Assembly: GCA_020882975.1 (NCBI GenBank)
Contig: JAHRFD010000023.1
Location: forward strand, 44,449 to 108,448
DNA from: Microcoleus sp. EPA2
Lineage (GTDB): Bacteria > Cyanobacteriota > Cyanobacteriia > Cyanobacteriales > Microcoleaceae
Length of the DNA: 64,000 bases
Direction: 5' to 3'
Part shown: positions 43,455-51,268 of the stretch, piece by piece
Position numbering within the stretch: position 1 is the stretch's first letter
How the letters are laid out: each line of letters begins with the position of its first letter
Notes under the pieces: generated by a model
What the model was told of the DNA's origin: nothing
The model's database searches: none
The model's input: only the letters and a program-made list of their open reading frames with translations
Made by a program: the position numbers and the translations under genes

Positions 43455-43958
43455 AGTACATCGCGGGTTGTCGGAACGCAGCTAACTGCTAATAGGCGTT
43501 TTGTCTGTTGTGTAACACCAACCTAGGGCGGAAATTTTCCAAGTCACAATCACAGACAGCCGACGCTAATTTATGATTAGCAATCATCCCGGAGATTTTC
43601 CCATCTTCGAGCCGAATGCGAGTAGACTTCCGGCTAATCTCCGTTGTGGTTTTCTTGCATAAGTTTCGCCGTTGGTTGGCGAATTCGAGCATTTTACTTG
43701 GCAATTTAGCCGTAAAATTTATGAGCTTTTTTAGGGGGGATGACCCCTAAGTGATGGTTTCCGATTTGCTGGTTACGGTTTCTCCACTGCATTTTACTCA
43801 ATTTTTTTATCGATCAAATTATACACAAATTTGAATAGGTATAACCTCTCTAAAGTCATAAGATACAGACAATTATAAACAGGTTTTTGACTGCCGATCG
43901 ACGATCGCCTATAATGAAAACCAGGGAAATGTAAATTTTTACTAAAATTTGACCGCTA
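43455..43958. other. 504-bp divergent spacer
   Basis: The spacer between the CBS-GAF kinase and the HEAT-repeat gene. It is AT-rich towards the middle (43780-43850), and no gene or strong repeat is supported. A 71-codon minus frame at 43489-43704 shows nothing recognisable. Confidence 0.45.
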
Positions 43959-44633
43959 ATGACAACTTTAAGCTTAACGGAAATTGCAGCCAAGTTAGAA
44001 AGCCAAAATTCAGCCGATCGGATGGTGGCTTTGGCTAACTTGCGGAATATACCCGCAGCCGTGGCGGTGCCTTTGATTAAAAAGGTTTTGAACGACGAAA
44101 GTTTGCAGGTGCGATCGATGGCTGTGTTTGCTCTGGGGATCAAACCCACGGCAGAATGCTTTCCCATTCTAGTCAAATTGCTAGAAACTGACCCTGACTA
44201 CGGGATTCGTGCTGACGCTGCTGGTGCTTTGGGCTACCTGGAAGATATTAGAGCTTTTGACGCCTTGGTGCGGGCTTTTTACGAGGATACCGAATGGCTG
44301 GTGCGCTTCAGTGCTGCGGTGTCTCTGGGGAATCTCAAAGATCCGCGGGCTCGTGATGTGTTACTGAAAGCTCTCGAAAGCGAACAAGTGGTGATTCAGC
44401 AGGCTGCAATTTCAGCTTTGGGGGAAATTAAGGCAATTGAGGCGATCGATCGCCTGCTGAATTTTGCTCAGTCAGAAGATTGGCTAATCCGTCAGCGGCT
44501 AGCCGAAGCCTTGGGAAATTTAAATAGTCCCAAAAGCATTTCGGCCTTGAAATATTTGGCAAAAGATAGCAATTCTCAAGTATCTGAAGCGGCAACTATT
44601 TCTCTCGATCGTTTGTCGAAAGCAGAGCAATAA
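43959..44633 (+). CDS. HEAT-repeat protein
   Basis: The 224-residue protein is made of about six HEAT/PBS-lyase-type repeats (A-x-x-A-L-G-x-[IL]-x-x-x-x-A-[VIL] pattern, e.g. SMAVFALGIKPTAECFPIL, ADAAGALGYLEDIRAFDAL, QQAAISALGEIKAIEAI). In cyanobacteria such proteins include phycobilin lyases (CpcE type) and NblB, which act on phycobiliproteins, but many are of unknown role. No phycobilisome genes are nearby, so no specific role is assigned. There is no signal peptide or membrane helix. A dispersed repeat begins right at the stop (44632). Confidence 0.88.
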   Translation: MTTLSLTEIAAKLESQNSADRMVALANLRNIPAAVAVPLIKKVLNDESLQVRSMAVFALGIKPTAECFPILVKLLETDPDYGIRADAAGALGYLEDIRAFDALVRAFYEDTEWLVRFSAAVSLGNLKDPRARDVLLKALESEQVVIQQAAISALGEIKAIEAIDRLLNFAQSEDWLIRQRLAEALGNLNSPKSISALKYLAKDSNSQVSEAATISLDRLSKAEQ

Positions 44634-44676
44634 GTAGAAGATCGATGTGAAGAGGGAAGAAGATCGATGTGAAGAA
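44632..44676. repeat. dispersed repeat at a gene 3' end, two tandem units
   Basis: It starts inside the stop codon of the HEAT gene with AAGTAGAAGATCGATGTGAA and continues with a second AGAAGATCGATGTGAAGA. The first part is identical to 518-539, which follows the stop of the half-size exporter gene. Confidence 0.8.
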
Positions 44677-45040
44677 TAGCAAGCCAGTAAGCTTTTGAGC
44701 GATTTGGATCTTGCATTTAATTAGGTGGACTTACTTAATAGATACTGAATGTTCAAAATCCGCTAATTCTAGCGCGATCGCTTGCTCCAAAACTTCTCGA
44801 TCTACTGCGCAAATATTTCACCCTGGTCGCAACAGGGAGGATCGGGATTTTATTAAGTTAGAAGCAATTGGGATAGAGATGGATACCACTGAGTATTTTA
44901 TCAAAAATGTTGGTAAAATACTCAGTATCTTCATAAAATTTATAGAGCCTTGAGTGAAACCACAATCTATTATTTAAGCTGCGATGGCAAATCGCAAGTT
45001 AAGATAGTTGTGGAGATTCTTCATTTTACCAAACCCAGCC
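44634..45040. other. 407-bp spacer with repeats and a hairpin
   Basis: It holds a dispersed repeat (44632-44653) with a second 18-bp copy of AGAAGATCGATGTGAAGA, and a perfect 13-bp hairpin (44888-44926). An 80-codon frame (44711-44953) runs through these repeats and is not accepted as a gene. Confidence 0.5.
44888..44926. terminator. perfect 13-bp hairpin
   Basis: ACTGAGTATTTTA (44888-44900) pairs with TAAAATACTCAGT (44914-44926) around a 13-nt loop. It lies before the small membrane protein gene. Its role is uncertain: it may be an RNA 3' end or a protein-binding palindrome. Confidence 0.4.
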
Positions 45041-45304
45041 ATGAATCAACTACCGAATCCCTTTAACTCAAATCCATCCAATCCCCTAGACCCCTTAAAT
45101 CAAGAACCAGATAGACTCGACGATGCGGATGGAGAATTGCCAAAACGCTACCACCCAGCCACTAAAAAAACTCTGCAAAAATTGTTCATTATCCTGATAG
45201 TTAGTGGGGCAATTATTGGGGGAATTTTATCTATTGGTGTGCTGTCGCTCATGCAAAAAGCCGGATTGACTAATGTTCCACCCAGAGTAGAGAATTCTAA
45301 ATAA
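45041..45304 (+). CDS. small single-span membrane protein, function unknown
   Basis: The 87-residue protein has a Pro/Asn-rich N-terminal half (MNQLPNPFNSNPSNPLDPL) and one membrane helix at about 48-73 (LFIILIVSGAIIGGILSIGVL). I do not recognise a family, though short proteins of this layout are common in cyanobacteria. ATG 45041 is preferred over an upstream in-frame start at 45008. The stop is 3 nt before the arsR start, so the two are probably cotranscribed; a link to arsenic is not shown. Confidence 0.6.
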   Translation: MNQLPNPFNSNPSNPLDPLNQEPDRLDDADGELPKRYHPATKKTLQKLFIILIVSGAIIGGILSIGVLSLMQKAGLTNVPPRVENSK

Positions 45305-45307
45305 TTG

Positions 45308-45667
45308 ATGGTGAAAAATTCTACAATTACACCGGATTTAGGAGAAAAATCCCCCTTTTCGGCTAAACTAATTGCTGCGGGGTTTCACGCGCTTTCTGAC
45401 CCCCTGCGGATTCAAATTTTGGAGTTGCTGCGCCAACAGGAGTTGTGTGTTTGCGATTTGTGCGATCGACTTTGTGTCTCTCAGTCTAAACTCTCTTTCC
45501 ACCTTAAAACTTTGAAGGAAGCAGCTTTAGTCCGCAGCCGCCAAGAAGGCCGCTGGATCTACTACAGCCTCAATCTAGTTCAGTTTCTCGCCCTGGAACA
45601 GTACCTGTCGGACTATCGGCGCTTTAGCCAGATCCTACCAGCCCGCCAGTGTTTCGAGGCAGATTAA
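45308..45667 (+). CDS. arsR: ArsR-family arsenic-sensing repressor
   Basis: The 119-residue winged-helix repressor carries ELCVCDLC, so Cys47, Cys49 and Cys52 form the classical As(III)/Sb(III) site of ArsR on the DNA-recognition helix region. The HTH reads LCDRLCVSQSKLSFHLKTLKEA and the wing is VRSRQEGRWIYYSL. Binding of arsenite should release it from DNA. A matching inverted-repeat operator lies 56 bp downstream of its stop, in front of the pstS-like gene (45723-45742), so its main visible target is the operon that follows. The ATG at 45308 follows the previous stop by 3 nt. Confidence 0.95.
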   Translation: MVKNSTITPDLGEKSPFSAKLIAAGFHALSDPLRIQILELLRQQELCVCDLCDRLCVSQSKLSFHLKTLKEAALVRSRQEGRWIYYSLNLVQFLALEQYLSDYRRFSQILPARQCFEAD

Positions 45668-45722
45668 CCCATCAACATTTCTTAATGTATTTATTGCCTG
45701 TTTGTCTTCTACCATACTTGAC

Positions 45723-45742
45723 ATATCAAATTTTGTTGATAT
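45723..45742 (+). promoter_or_regulatory. ArsR-type operator
   Basis: ATATCAA-ATTTTG-TTGATAT is a perfect inverted repeat with 7-bp arms and a 6-bp spacer. It fits the ATCAA-N6-TTGAT pattern of ArsR/SmtB-family operators. It lies 40 bp upstream of the pstS-like start and just after arsR. Control of the downstream genes by the adjacent ArsR is inferred. Confidence 0.75.
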
Positions 45743-45782
45743 GATACAAATGTACTCTTAGTTATGGGATTGAGTGGAGTCA

Positions 45783-46802
45783 ATGAACCCAGCAAAAAAG
45801 CCCAAGGTTTTCGCACTTGGTATAATTGCTTTGACGATCGGGCTTCTCAACTCCTGCGGACAAGTCCAGTCGCAAGACTCGCAAAGTATTAAAATAGACG
45901 GTTCCAGCACTGTCTATCCAATTACGGATGCGATGGCAAAAGAATATCAAAATACGAATTCCAAAAAAGCATCAATTACTGTTGAATTTTCCGGCACTGG
46001 CGGTGGATTTAAAAAGTTTTGTGCAGACGAAACTGACATCAGCAATGCCTCGCGCCCCATCCGTCCAGAGGAAATGGAAGCCTGCAAAAAAGCTGGCATC
46101 CGCTACTACGAATTACCGATCGCCTTTGACGCCCTCACAGTAGTAGTCAACCCCAAAAATGACTGGGTAAAAGATATTACTGTAGAGGAATTGAAAAAAC
46201 TTTGGGAACCAGCGGCCCAAGGAAAAATTACTAGCTGGAATCAGATTCGACCCAATTGGCCAAACCGACCGATAACCCTTTACGGTGCAGGTAAAGATTC
46301 CGGTACATTTGACTACTTCACAGAGGCAACAGTAGGTACTGCTAAAGCCAGTCGCACCGACTATACAGCTAGTGAAGACGATACAGTTTTAGTGCAAGGA
46401 GTTATTAAAGACGAAAATGCTTTGGGTTACTTTGGATTTAGCTATTACGAAGACAACCAAAGTAAATTGAAAGCTGTAGGTATTGACAGAGGCAAAGGAG
46501 CAGTATTGCCCTCCCGCGAAACTGTAGAAAAAGCTCAGTATCAGCCCCTAGCAAGACCTCTATTTATCTATGTCAACTACCAATCGGCTCAAAGTAAAGT
46601 AGAACTACGAAACTTTGTAGAATTCTACATGAAAAAAGCCCCTACCTTAGTTAGTTCTGTGGGTTATATTCCTTTACCAAAAGAAGGATATCAACTGATT
46701 TATCAGAACTTCTACAATGGCAAAGTAGGGACTGTTTTTGGTGGCAAAGCTCAGCTTGACTCGACGATTGGAGAGTTATTGAGGCAGCAGGCAACTTTTT
46801 AG
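45783..46802 (+). CDS. PstS-like phosphate-binding lipoprotein in the ars locus
   Basis: The 339-residue protein has a lipoprotein signal peptide ending LLNSC (lipobox, Cys about residue 25). The PstS/SphX fold is visible in [34 protein letters not shown] and [18 protein letters not shown]. These Ser/Thr/Gly/Asp loops hold phosphate. No pstCAB transporter genes are next to it. Its place directly behind an ArsR operator suggests a role in arsenate stress, such as favouring phosphate over arsenate uptake or sequestering arsenate; this is inference. In-frame GTG 45774 is an alternative start. Confidence 0.88.
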   Translation: MNPAKKPKVFALGIIALTIGLLNSCGQVQSQDSQSIKIDGSSTVYPITDAMAKEYQNTNSKKASITVEFSGTGGGFKKFCADETDISNASRPIRPEEMEACKKAGIRYYELPIAFDALTVVVNPKNDWVKDITVEELKKLWEPAAQGKITSWNQIRPNWPNRPITLYGAGKDSGTFDYFTEATVGTAKASRTDYTASEDDTVLVQGVIKDENALGYFGFSYYEDNQSKLKAVGIDRGKGAVLPSRETVEKAQYQPLARPLFIYVNYQSAQSKVELRNFVEFYMKKAPTLVSSVGYIPLPKEGYQLIYQNFYNGKVGTVFGGKAQLDSTIGELLRQQATF

Positions 46803-46903
46803 GTATCGGTGGTCATCTGTCAAATGTTTTAGTTTGTTAGCTGTGAATCTTGATTGGTAACTAAAATCTAACAACAGAGGTAAACTTATCCCGGAACGAC
46901 TCA

Positions 46904-47614
46904 ATGTTCAAGTCAGTTTATAAGACAGCAAGCAGCTTGTTATCACCGGAGTGCAGGAGAGAAGCGATCGCCGAATTTATAGGTACATTTATTCTGGTGT
47001 TTGCAGGCACGGGCGCGGTGATGGTGAACCAAATTAGCCAGGGTGCGATCGCTCATTTAGGCATTAGTTTTGTCTTTGGAGCCGTTGTCGCCGCCATGAT
47101 TTATGCTACGGGTCATATTAGTAGCGCTCACCTCAATCCGGCTGTAACATTAGCTTTCTGGACCAGCGGGTTTTTCCCAAAAAAACGTGTTTTGCCTTAT
47201 ATTTTAGCCCAGTGTACCGGGGCGATTGCAGCTTCTCAACTGCTGCTAATTACTTTAGGAAAAGTAGCCAATCTCGGTGCAACAGTTCCTCTCAATGGTA
47301 ACTGGTTACAGTCTCTAATTTTAGAAACAGTATTGACTTTTATCTTAATGTTTGTTATCCTAGGTTCAGGATTAGATAGACGCGCTCACATCGGATTTGC
47401 GGGCATAGCAATAGGCTTAACTGTAGGATTAGAAGCTGCATTTATGGGACCAATTACCGGAGCAAGCATGAATCCAGCACGCTCTCTCGGTCCAGCTTTA
47501 GTTGGTGGCATTTGGCAACACCATTGGGTTTACTGGGTGGCTCCGATTTGGGGAGCACAATTAGCAGTAGCAGTTTATCGGGAACTGTCTAACGGATTTC
47601 GGGATTTTAATTGA
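46904..47614 (+). CDS. aquaporin/glycerol facilitator (AqpS-like) of the ars locus
   Basis: This 236-residue MIP-family channel has six membrane helices and both pore motifs, NPA in [13 protein letters not shown] (about 76) and NPA in [16 protein letters not shown] (about 188). In other bacteria (for example Sinorhizobium AqpS) an ars-encoded aquaglyceroporin lets arsenite flow out down its gradient after arsenate reduction. No ArsB or Acr3 pump is present in this window, which makes that role plausible here. arsH begins 7 nt after the stop, showing cotranscription. Confidence 0.9.
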   Translation: MFKSVYKTASSLLSPECRREAIAEFIGTFILVFAGTGAVMVNQISQGAIAHLGISFVFGAVVAAMIYATGHISSAHLNPAVTLAFWTSGFFPKKRVLPYILAQCTGAIAASQLLLITLGKVANLGATVPLNGNWLQSLILETVLTFILMFVILGSGLDRRAHIGFAGIAIGLTVGLEAAFMGPITGASMNPARSLGPALVGGIWQHHWVYWVAPIWGAQLAVAVYRELSNGFRDFN

Positions 47615-47621
47615 AAGCATC

Positions 47622-48281
47622 ATGACAAGTTTTACCCACAAACCCAGAATTTTGTTTTTGTATGGCTCTTTAAGAGAGCGTTCTTACAGCCGTTTGTTGG
47701 CAGAAGAATGTGCAAGAATTATTGAGGATTTCGGGGCAGAAGTTAGGTTTTTTAATCCTCTGGAATTACCGATTTATGGTAGTGTTCCCGATACCCATCC
47801 CAAGGTTCAAGAGTTGCGGGAATTGAGCCTGTGGTCGGAGGGTCAGGTATGGTCTAGTCCAGAAATGCACGGCAATATTACGGGCATTATGAAAAACCAA
47901 ATTGACTGGATTCCTTTAAGTATGGGGGCCGTAAGACCGACTCAAGGTAGAACTTTGGCGGTGATGCAAGTTAGCGGCGGTTCCCAGTCTTTTAATGCAG
48001 TCAATACTTTGAGAATATTGGGTCGTTGGATGCGGATGTTTACGATTCCTAATCAGTCTTCTGTTGCTAAGGCTTATCAGGAGTTTCATGAGGATGGAAC
48101 TATGAAAGATTCGCCTTTTCGCGATCGGGCGATCGATGTCATGGAGGAATTGTACAAGTTTACTCTGTTGTTGCGGGAGGAAGTTGACTATTTGACCGAT
48201 CGCTACAGCGAACGCCAGGAAAAAGCGGCCAAAGAGGCGATCGCCCTTGCAAATCGCGCCCTGGAATTACCTGGCGATTGA
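47622..48281 (+). CDS. arsH: NADPH-dependent FMN reductase ArsH
   Basis: The 219-residue flavodoxin-like protein has the FMN-binding loop [17 protein letters not shown] (about residues 14-30) and the ArsH-specific [20 protein letters not shown] (about 77-96). ArsH oxidises trivalent organoarsenicals and has azoreductase/quinone reductase activity. It sits 7 nt after the aquaporin gene. Downstream, 161 bp of hairpin repeats separate it from arsC. Confidence 0.96.
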   Translation: MTSFTHKPRILFLYGSLRERSYSRLLAEECARIIEDFGAEVRFFNPLELPIYGSVPDTHPKVQELRELSLWSEGQVWSSPEMHGNITGIMKNQIDWIPLSMGAVRPTQGRTLAVMQVSGGSQSFNAVNTLRILGRWMRMFTIPNQSSVAKAYQEFHEDGTMKDSPFRDRAIDVMEELYKFTLLLREEVDYLTDRYSERQEKAAKEAIALANRALELPGD

Positions 48282-48442
48282 AATTACCCGGCGATTGAAA
48301 TCGCGGGTACAGAAACAAAACCCGCCAACGCGGGTTGAAGAATCAACAATTTCTCTTCAGTCCACCTTCGTGGACTTCGGTTGTGCAGCCGCGGTTTCTA
48401 ACCGCCGGGGCCCTAACTAACAACTAACAACTAACAAATACC
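48282..48442. repeat. hairpin repeat cluster between arsH and arsC
   Basis: Contains AACCCGC-CAAC-GCGGGTT (48319-48336) and GTCCAC-CTTC-GTGGAC (48360-48375). GCAGCCGCGGTTTCTAACCG follows, then heptamers CTAACAA (48417-48438) right before arsC. The TTCTCTTCAGTCC link between hairpins recurs in the MITE-like element at about 17012. Confidence 0.7.
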
Positions 48443-48838
48443 ATGAAGAAAGTAATGTTTGTCTGCAAAAGAAACTCCTGCCGATCGCAAATGGCAGAAG
48501 GATTTGCTAAAACCATAGGAGCCGGAAAGATTGAAGTCACCAGTTCCGGGTTAGAATCAAGCAGAGTTCATCCGACAGCAATTCAAGTCATGTCAGAAAT
48601 CGGCATTGACATCAGCGATCAAACATCGAATCCCTTAAACGAATTCCATGCAGAAGACTACGATGCCGTAATTTCTCTGTGTGGCTGCGGCGTGAATTTA
48701 CCAGAAGCGTGGGTATTGCGAGAAGTGTTTCAAGATTGGCAACTAGACGATCCCGACGGACAACCAATCGAAACATTTCACCGCGTCAGAGATGAAATTA
48801 AAGCACGAGTTGAGAAATTAGTGGATTCTCTAAAATAA
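48443..48838 (+). CDS. arsC: arsenate reductase, low-molecular-weight phosphatase type
   Basis: The 131-residue enzyme reduces arsenate to arsenite. The P-loop reads CKRNSCRSQ with nucleophile Cys8. Cys80 and Cys82 (SLCGCG) fall exactly where the Synechocystis ArsC keeps its redox cysteines, so the glutathione/glutaredoxin-dependent cyanobacterial type is likely. Asp in QLDDPDGQ is the general acid region. The final codons (VDSLK, stop) lie inside a 92-bp tandem duplication, so a spare copy of the 3' end follows. Confidence 0.95.
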   Translation: MKKVMFVCKRNSCRSQMAEGFAKTIGAGKIEVTSSGLESSRVHPTAIQVMSEIGIDISDQTSNPLNEFHAEDYDAVISLCGCGVNLPEAWVLREVFQDWQLDDPDGQPIETFHRVRDEIKARVEKLVDSLK

Positions 48839-49004
48839 TACCATTTCTCTAAAATCCTACAACAATCTTTGACCCCCCCTAACCCCCGCTTATAAAGGGG
48901 AGGGACAAGACTGTGGATTCTCTAAAATAATACCATTTCTCTAAAATCGTACAACAATCTTTGACCCCCCCTAACCCCCCCTTATAAAGGGGAGGGACAA
49001 GACT
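48821..49004. repeat. 92-bp tandem duplication including the arsC 3' end
   Basis: Positions 48821-48912 and 48913-49004 are identical except for two bases. Each unit begins GTGGATTCTCTAAAATAA, the last five arsC codons plus stop, and ends in a CCCCCCTAACCCCC / AAAGGGGAGGG palindrome. The first copy is the functional gene end. Confidence 0.93.
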
Positions 49005-49238
49005 ACTGTTGCATTCTTTTTTAAAATTGGTATAAGATTAAACTCCTGCACTCACGGGTGGTTAAAAACCGGGCTGTTTTTCGAGAATATTTCGTTACAG
49101 CCCCCTTCTAGGGCAAAAAAAACTGGTTTATTTGGTGTTGATGCGTCCAGGATTACGATAATCTATGCTAAATTATCAGAGGCATTCCGTCAGAAAGCCT
49201 CTAAATCTGTTGTGAACATCCACCAACCAGACTAGCAC

Positions 49239-50225
49239 ATGATTCAGACAGCAGTTACCCCTTTCAAAAATAAACTTCAGTCAGCTTTAACTAAAAAGCA
49301 GATTACAGTTTTACAAATTAATCTGGGCAAACGCTGCAACCTGGCTTGCACTCACTGCCACGTAGAAGCTAGCCCCAAACGAACAGAAGAACTTTCCCCG
49401 GAAATTTGCGACCAATTAATTCAAATCATTCGCCATTTTCCTCAAATTCAAACTGTTGACCTCACCGGCGGTGCTCCAGAGATGCTTTACGGTTTTAAAC
49501 CGCTGGCGGAAGCAGCCAGGGCGGCAGGTAAAGAGGTAATTGTTCGTTCTAATTTGACGATTTACTTTGAAAAAGGTTTTGAGGATATTCCCAAATATTG
49601 CGCGGATCGCCAACTCAGAATTGTGGCATCGCTTCCCTGCTACCAAGCTGATAATGTTGATAAAATGCGTGGCAACGGTGTTTTTGACCGTTCGATTTTG
49701 GCGCTACAAAAGCTAAATCAGTTGGGATATGGCAAAAACCCAAATTTGATTGTGGATTTGGTCTACAATCCGCAAGTTCCGACCACAGATAAGTTTTCGC
49801 TAACGCCACAACAGGGAAAGTTAGAGGCAGATTATAAGGTTTATTTAGCGGAACATTTTGGGATTTGTTTTAATCAATTGTTCGCGATTACTAACTTGCC
49901 GGTGGGACGGACTAAGTTTCATTTGGAACATCAGAAACTGCACAAGCCTTATCTGGGGTTTTTAGAGGATAATTTTAATCCCGGTACTCTAGAACATTTA
50001 ATGTGTCGCAATGAATTGTCGATCGACTATTTGGGCAATGTTTACGACTGCGATTTTAACCAAATGGAAAATCTGCCAGCTAAAACTAGCAGTGGTGAAC
50101 TCATTACAGTGGCTAAATTGTTAGAATCTGGGAGTCTAGATTTGATTCCAGAGGTGCAAACTGCTAGTTATTGCTATGGTTGTACGGCGGGTTCAGGTTC
50201 TAGTTGTGGTGGTACTTTGATTTGA
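49239..50225 (+). CDS. arsS: arsenosugar biosynthesis radical SAM protein ArsS
   Basis: The 328-residue radical SAM enzyme has the 4Fe-4S motif C-x3-C-x2-C in KRCNLACTHCHVEASPKRTEE (about residues 33-41). The C-terminal Cys-rich end is YGCTAGSGSSCGG. Both match ArsS, the DUF3641-type protein that transfers the adenosyl group to dimethylarsinous acid on the way to arsenosugars. ArsS normally works after the methyltransferase ArsM, but no arsM is visible in this window. A 400-bp gap with repeats separates it from arsC. TVP38 follows after 105 bp. Confidence 0.93.
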   Translation: MIQTAVTPFKNKLQSALTKKQITVLQINLGKRCNLACTHCHVEASPKRTEELSPEICDQLIQIIRHFPQIQTVDLTGGAPEMLYGFKPLAEAARAAGKEVIVRSNLTIYFEKGFEDIPKYCADRQLRIVASLPCYQADNVDKMRGNGVFDRSILALQKLNQLGYGKNPNLIVDLVYNPQVPTTDKFSLTPQQGKLEADYKVYLAEHFGICFNQLFAITNLPVGRTKFHLEHQKLHKPYLGFLEDNFNPGTLEHLMCRNELSIDYLGNVYDCDFNQMENLPAKTSSGELITVAKLLESGSLDLIPEVQTASYCYGCTAGSGSSCGGTLI

Positions 50226-50330
50226 GAAGAAGTCACTCCCCCCAAGGGGGGAAATTCAGGAAGATGGCAGAAATTATGCGGGATGGCTAACGCCCAATGC
50301 CCATGTTATTAAGAATGGAGAGTTGAAATA

Positions 50331-51059
50331 ATGAATGATTCTCGATCGCCAATCCCAGACAATCGACAACCATCAAATAAGTGGAAGTTGATTTTAGTGG
50401 TGGTTTTAATTGTAGCATTGATTGTAGGAGCCAAGTTTTTTAACTTTCAAATAATTCTGCAAAAAGCCTTGGAGTCGATCGCCAGTCTTGGCCCTTGGGG
50501 CCCAGTAGCTTTTATTCTAATTTACATTGTGGCCACACTTTTGTTTATTCCTGGTTCGTTGCTGACTTTAGGTTCTGGTGTTTTATTCGGAGTATTTGGC
50601 GGTTGTGTTTGCGTTTCCATCGGCTCGATTTTAGGTGCAACTGGTGCTTTTTTAACAGGGCGATATTTAACTCGCGACTGGGTTTCTCAGCAAATACAAG
50701 GAAATGAAAAATTTCAGGCGATCGACTCCGCAGTTGCCTCTGAAGGATGGAAAATAGTCCTACTCACTAGACTTTCTCCAATTTTTCCATTTAATTTGCT
50801 TAACTATGCCTTTGGGGTGACACAGGTATCTCTCAGAGACTATTTTTTCGCATCTTGGATCGGTATGATTCCCGGAACAGTGATGTATGTTTATATCGGT
50901 TCCTTGGCTGGAAGTTTGGCGGCACTGGGAACCCAAGGGCGATCGCGCACCGCTGCTGAGTGGCTGCTGTACGGTATTGGTTTGGTAGCAACGATCGTTC
51001 TTACAGTTTACGTAACCCGCTTTGCCAAAAAAGCTTTAGAGGAAAAAATATCATCTTGA
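50331..51059 (+). CDS. TVP38/TMEM64 (DedA-superfamily) membrane protein
   Basis: The 242-residue protein has about six hydrophobic segments and the SNARE-associated/VTT domain: LLFIPGSLLTLGSGVLFGVFGG, GAFLTGRYL, and LLTRLSPIFPFNLLNYAFGVTQV with a conserved Arg. VTT proteins act as lipid scramblases or transporters. In bacteria, members next to arsS have been noted, which suggests a part in moving an arsenic compound, but this is inference. It is the last gene of the arsenic group; a 209-bp gap follows. Confidence 0.88.
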   Translation: MNDSRSPIPDNRQPSNKWKLILVVVLIVALIVGAKFFNFQIILQKALESIASLGPWGPVAFILIYIVATLLFIPGSLLTLGSGVLFGVFGGCVCVSIGSILGATGAFLTGRYLTRDWVSQQIQGNEKFQAIDSAVASEGWKIVLLTRLSPIFPFNLLNYAFGVTQVSLRDYFFASWIGMIPGTVMYVYIGSLAGSLAALGTQGRSRTAAEWLLYGIGLVATIVLTVYVTRFAKKALEEKISS

Positions 51060-51268
51060 ATCAATAATCATGAATGAGTATTATTGTCAATAAGTATTTA
51101 CCCTTAATTAAAATTGTATTTTCATTAAGAAAACTCCGTATTTTTTCTGTGTTATTTCAAATTATTTTGTTATACAAACGAGAGAGAGCCTCCCATATTA
51201 CCTAAAGTAACAATTAATTCTAAAATCTAAAATCTAAAATCTACCGACTTCAAAGAGAAAAATTGACG

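Noticed and set aside
43489..43704. 71-codon minus frame downstream of nothing recognisable
   Set aside because: No ribosome site, no motif and unusual residue composition for this genome.
44711..44953. 80-codon plus frame before the small membrane protein gene
   Set aside because: It reads through a perfect hairpin and AT-rich DNA and has no family features.
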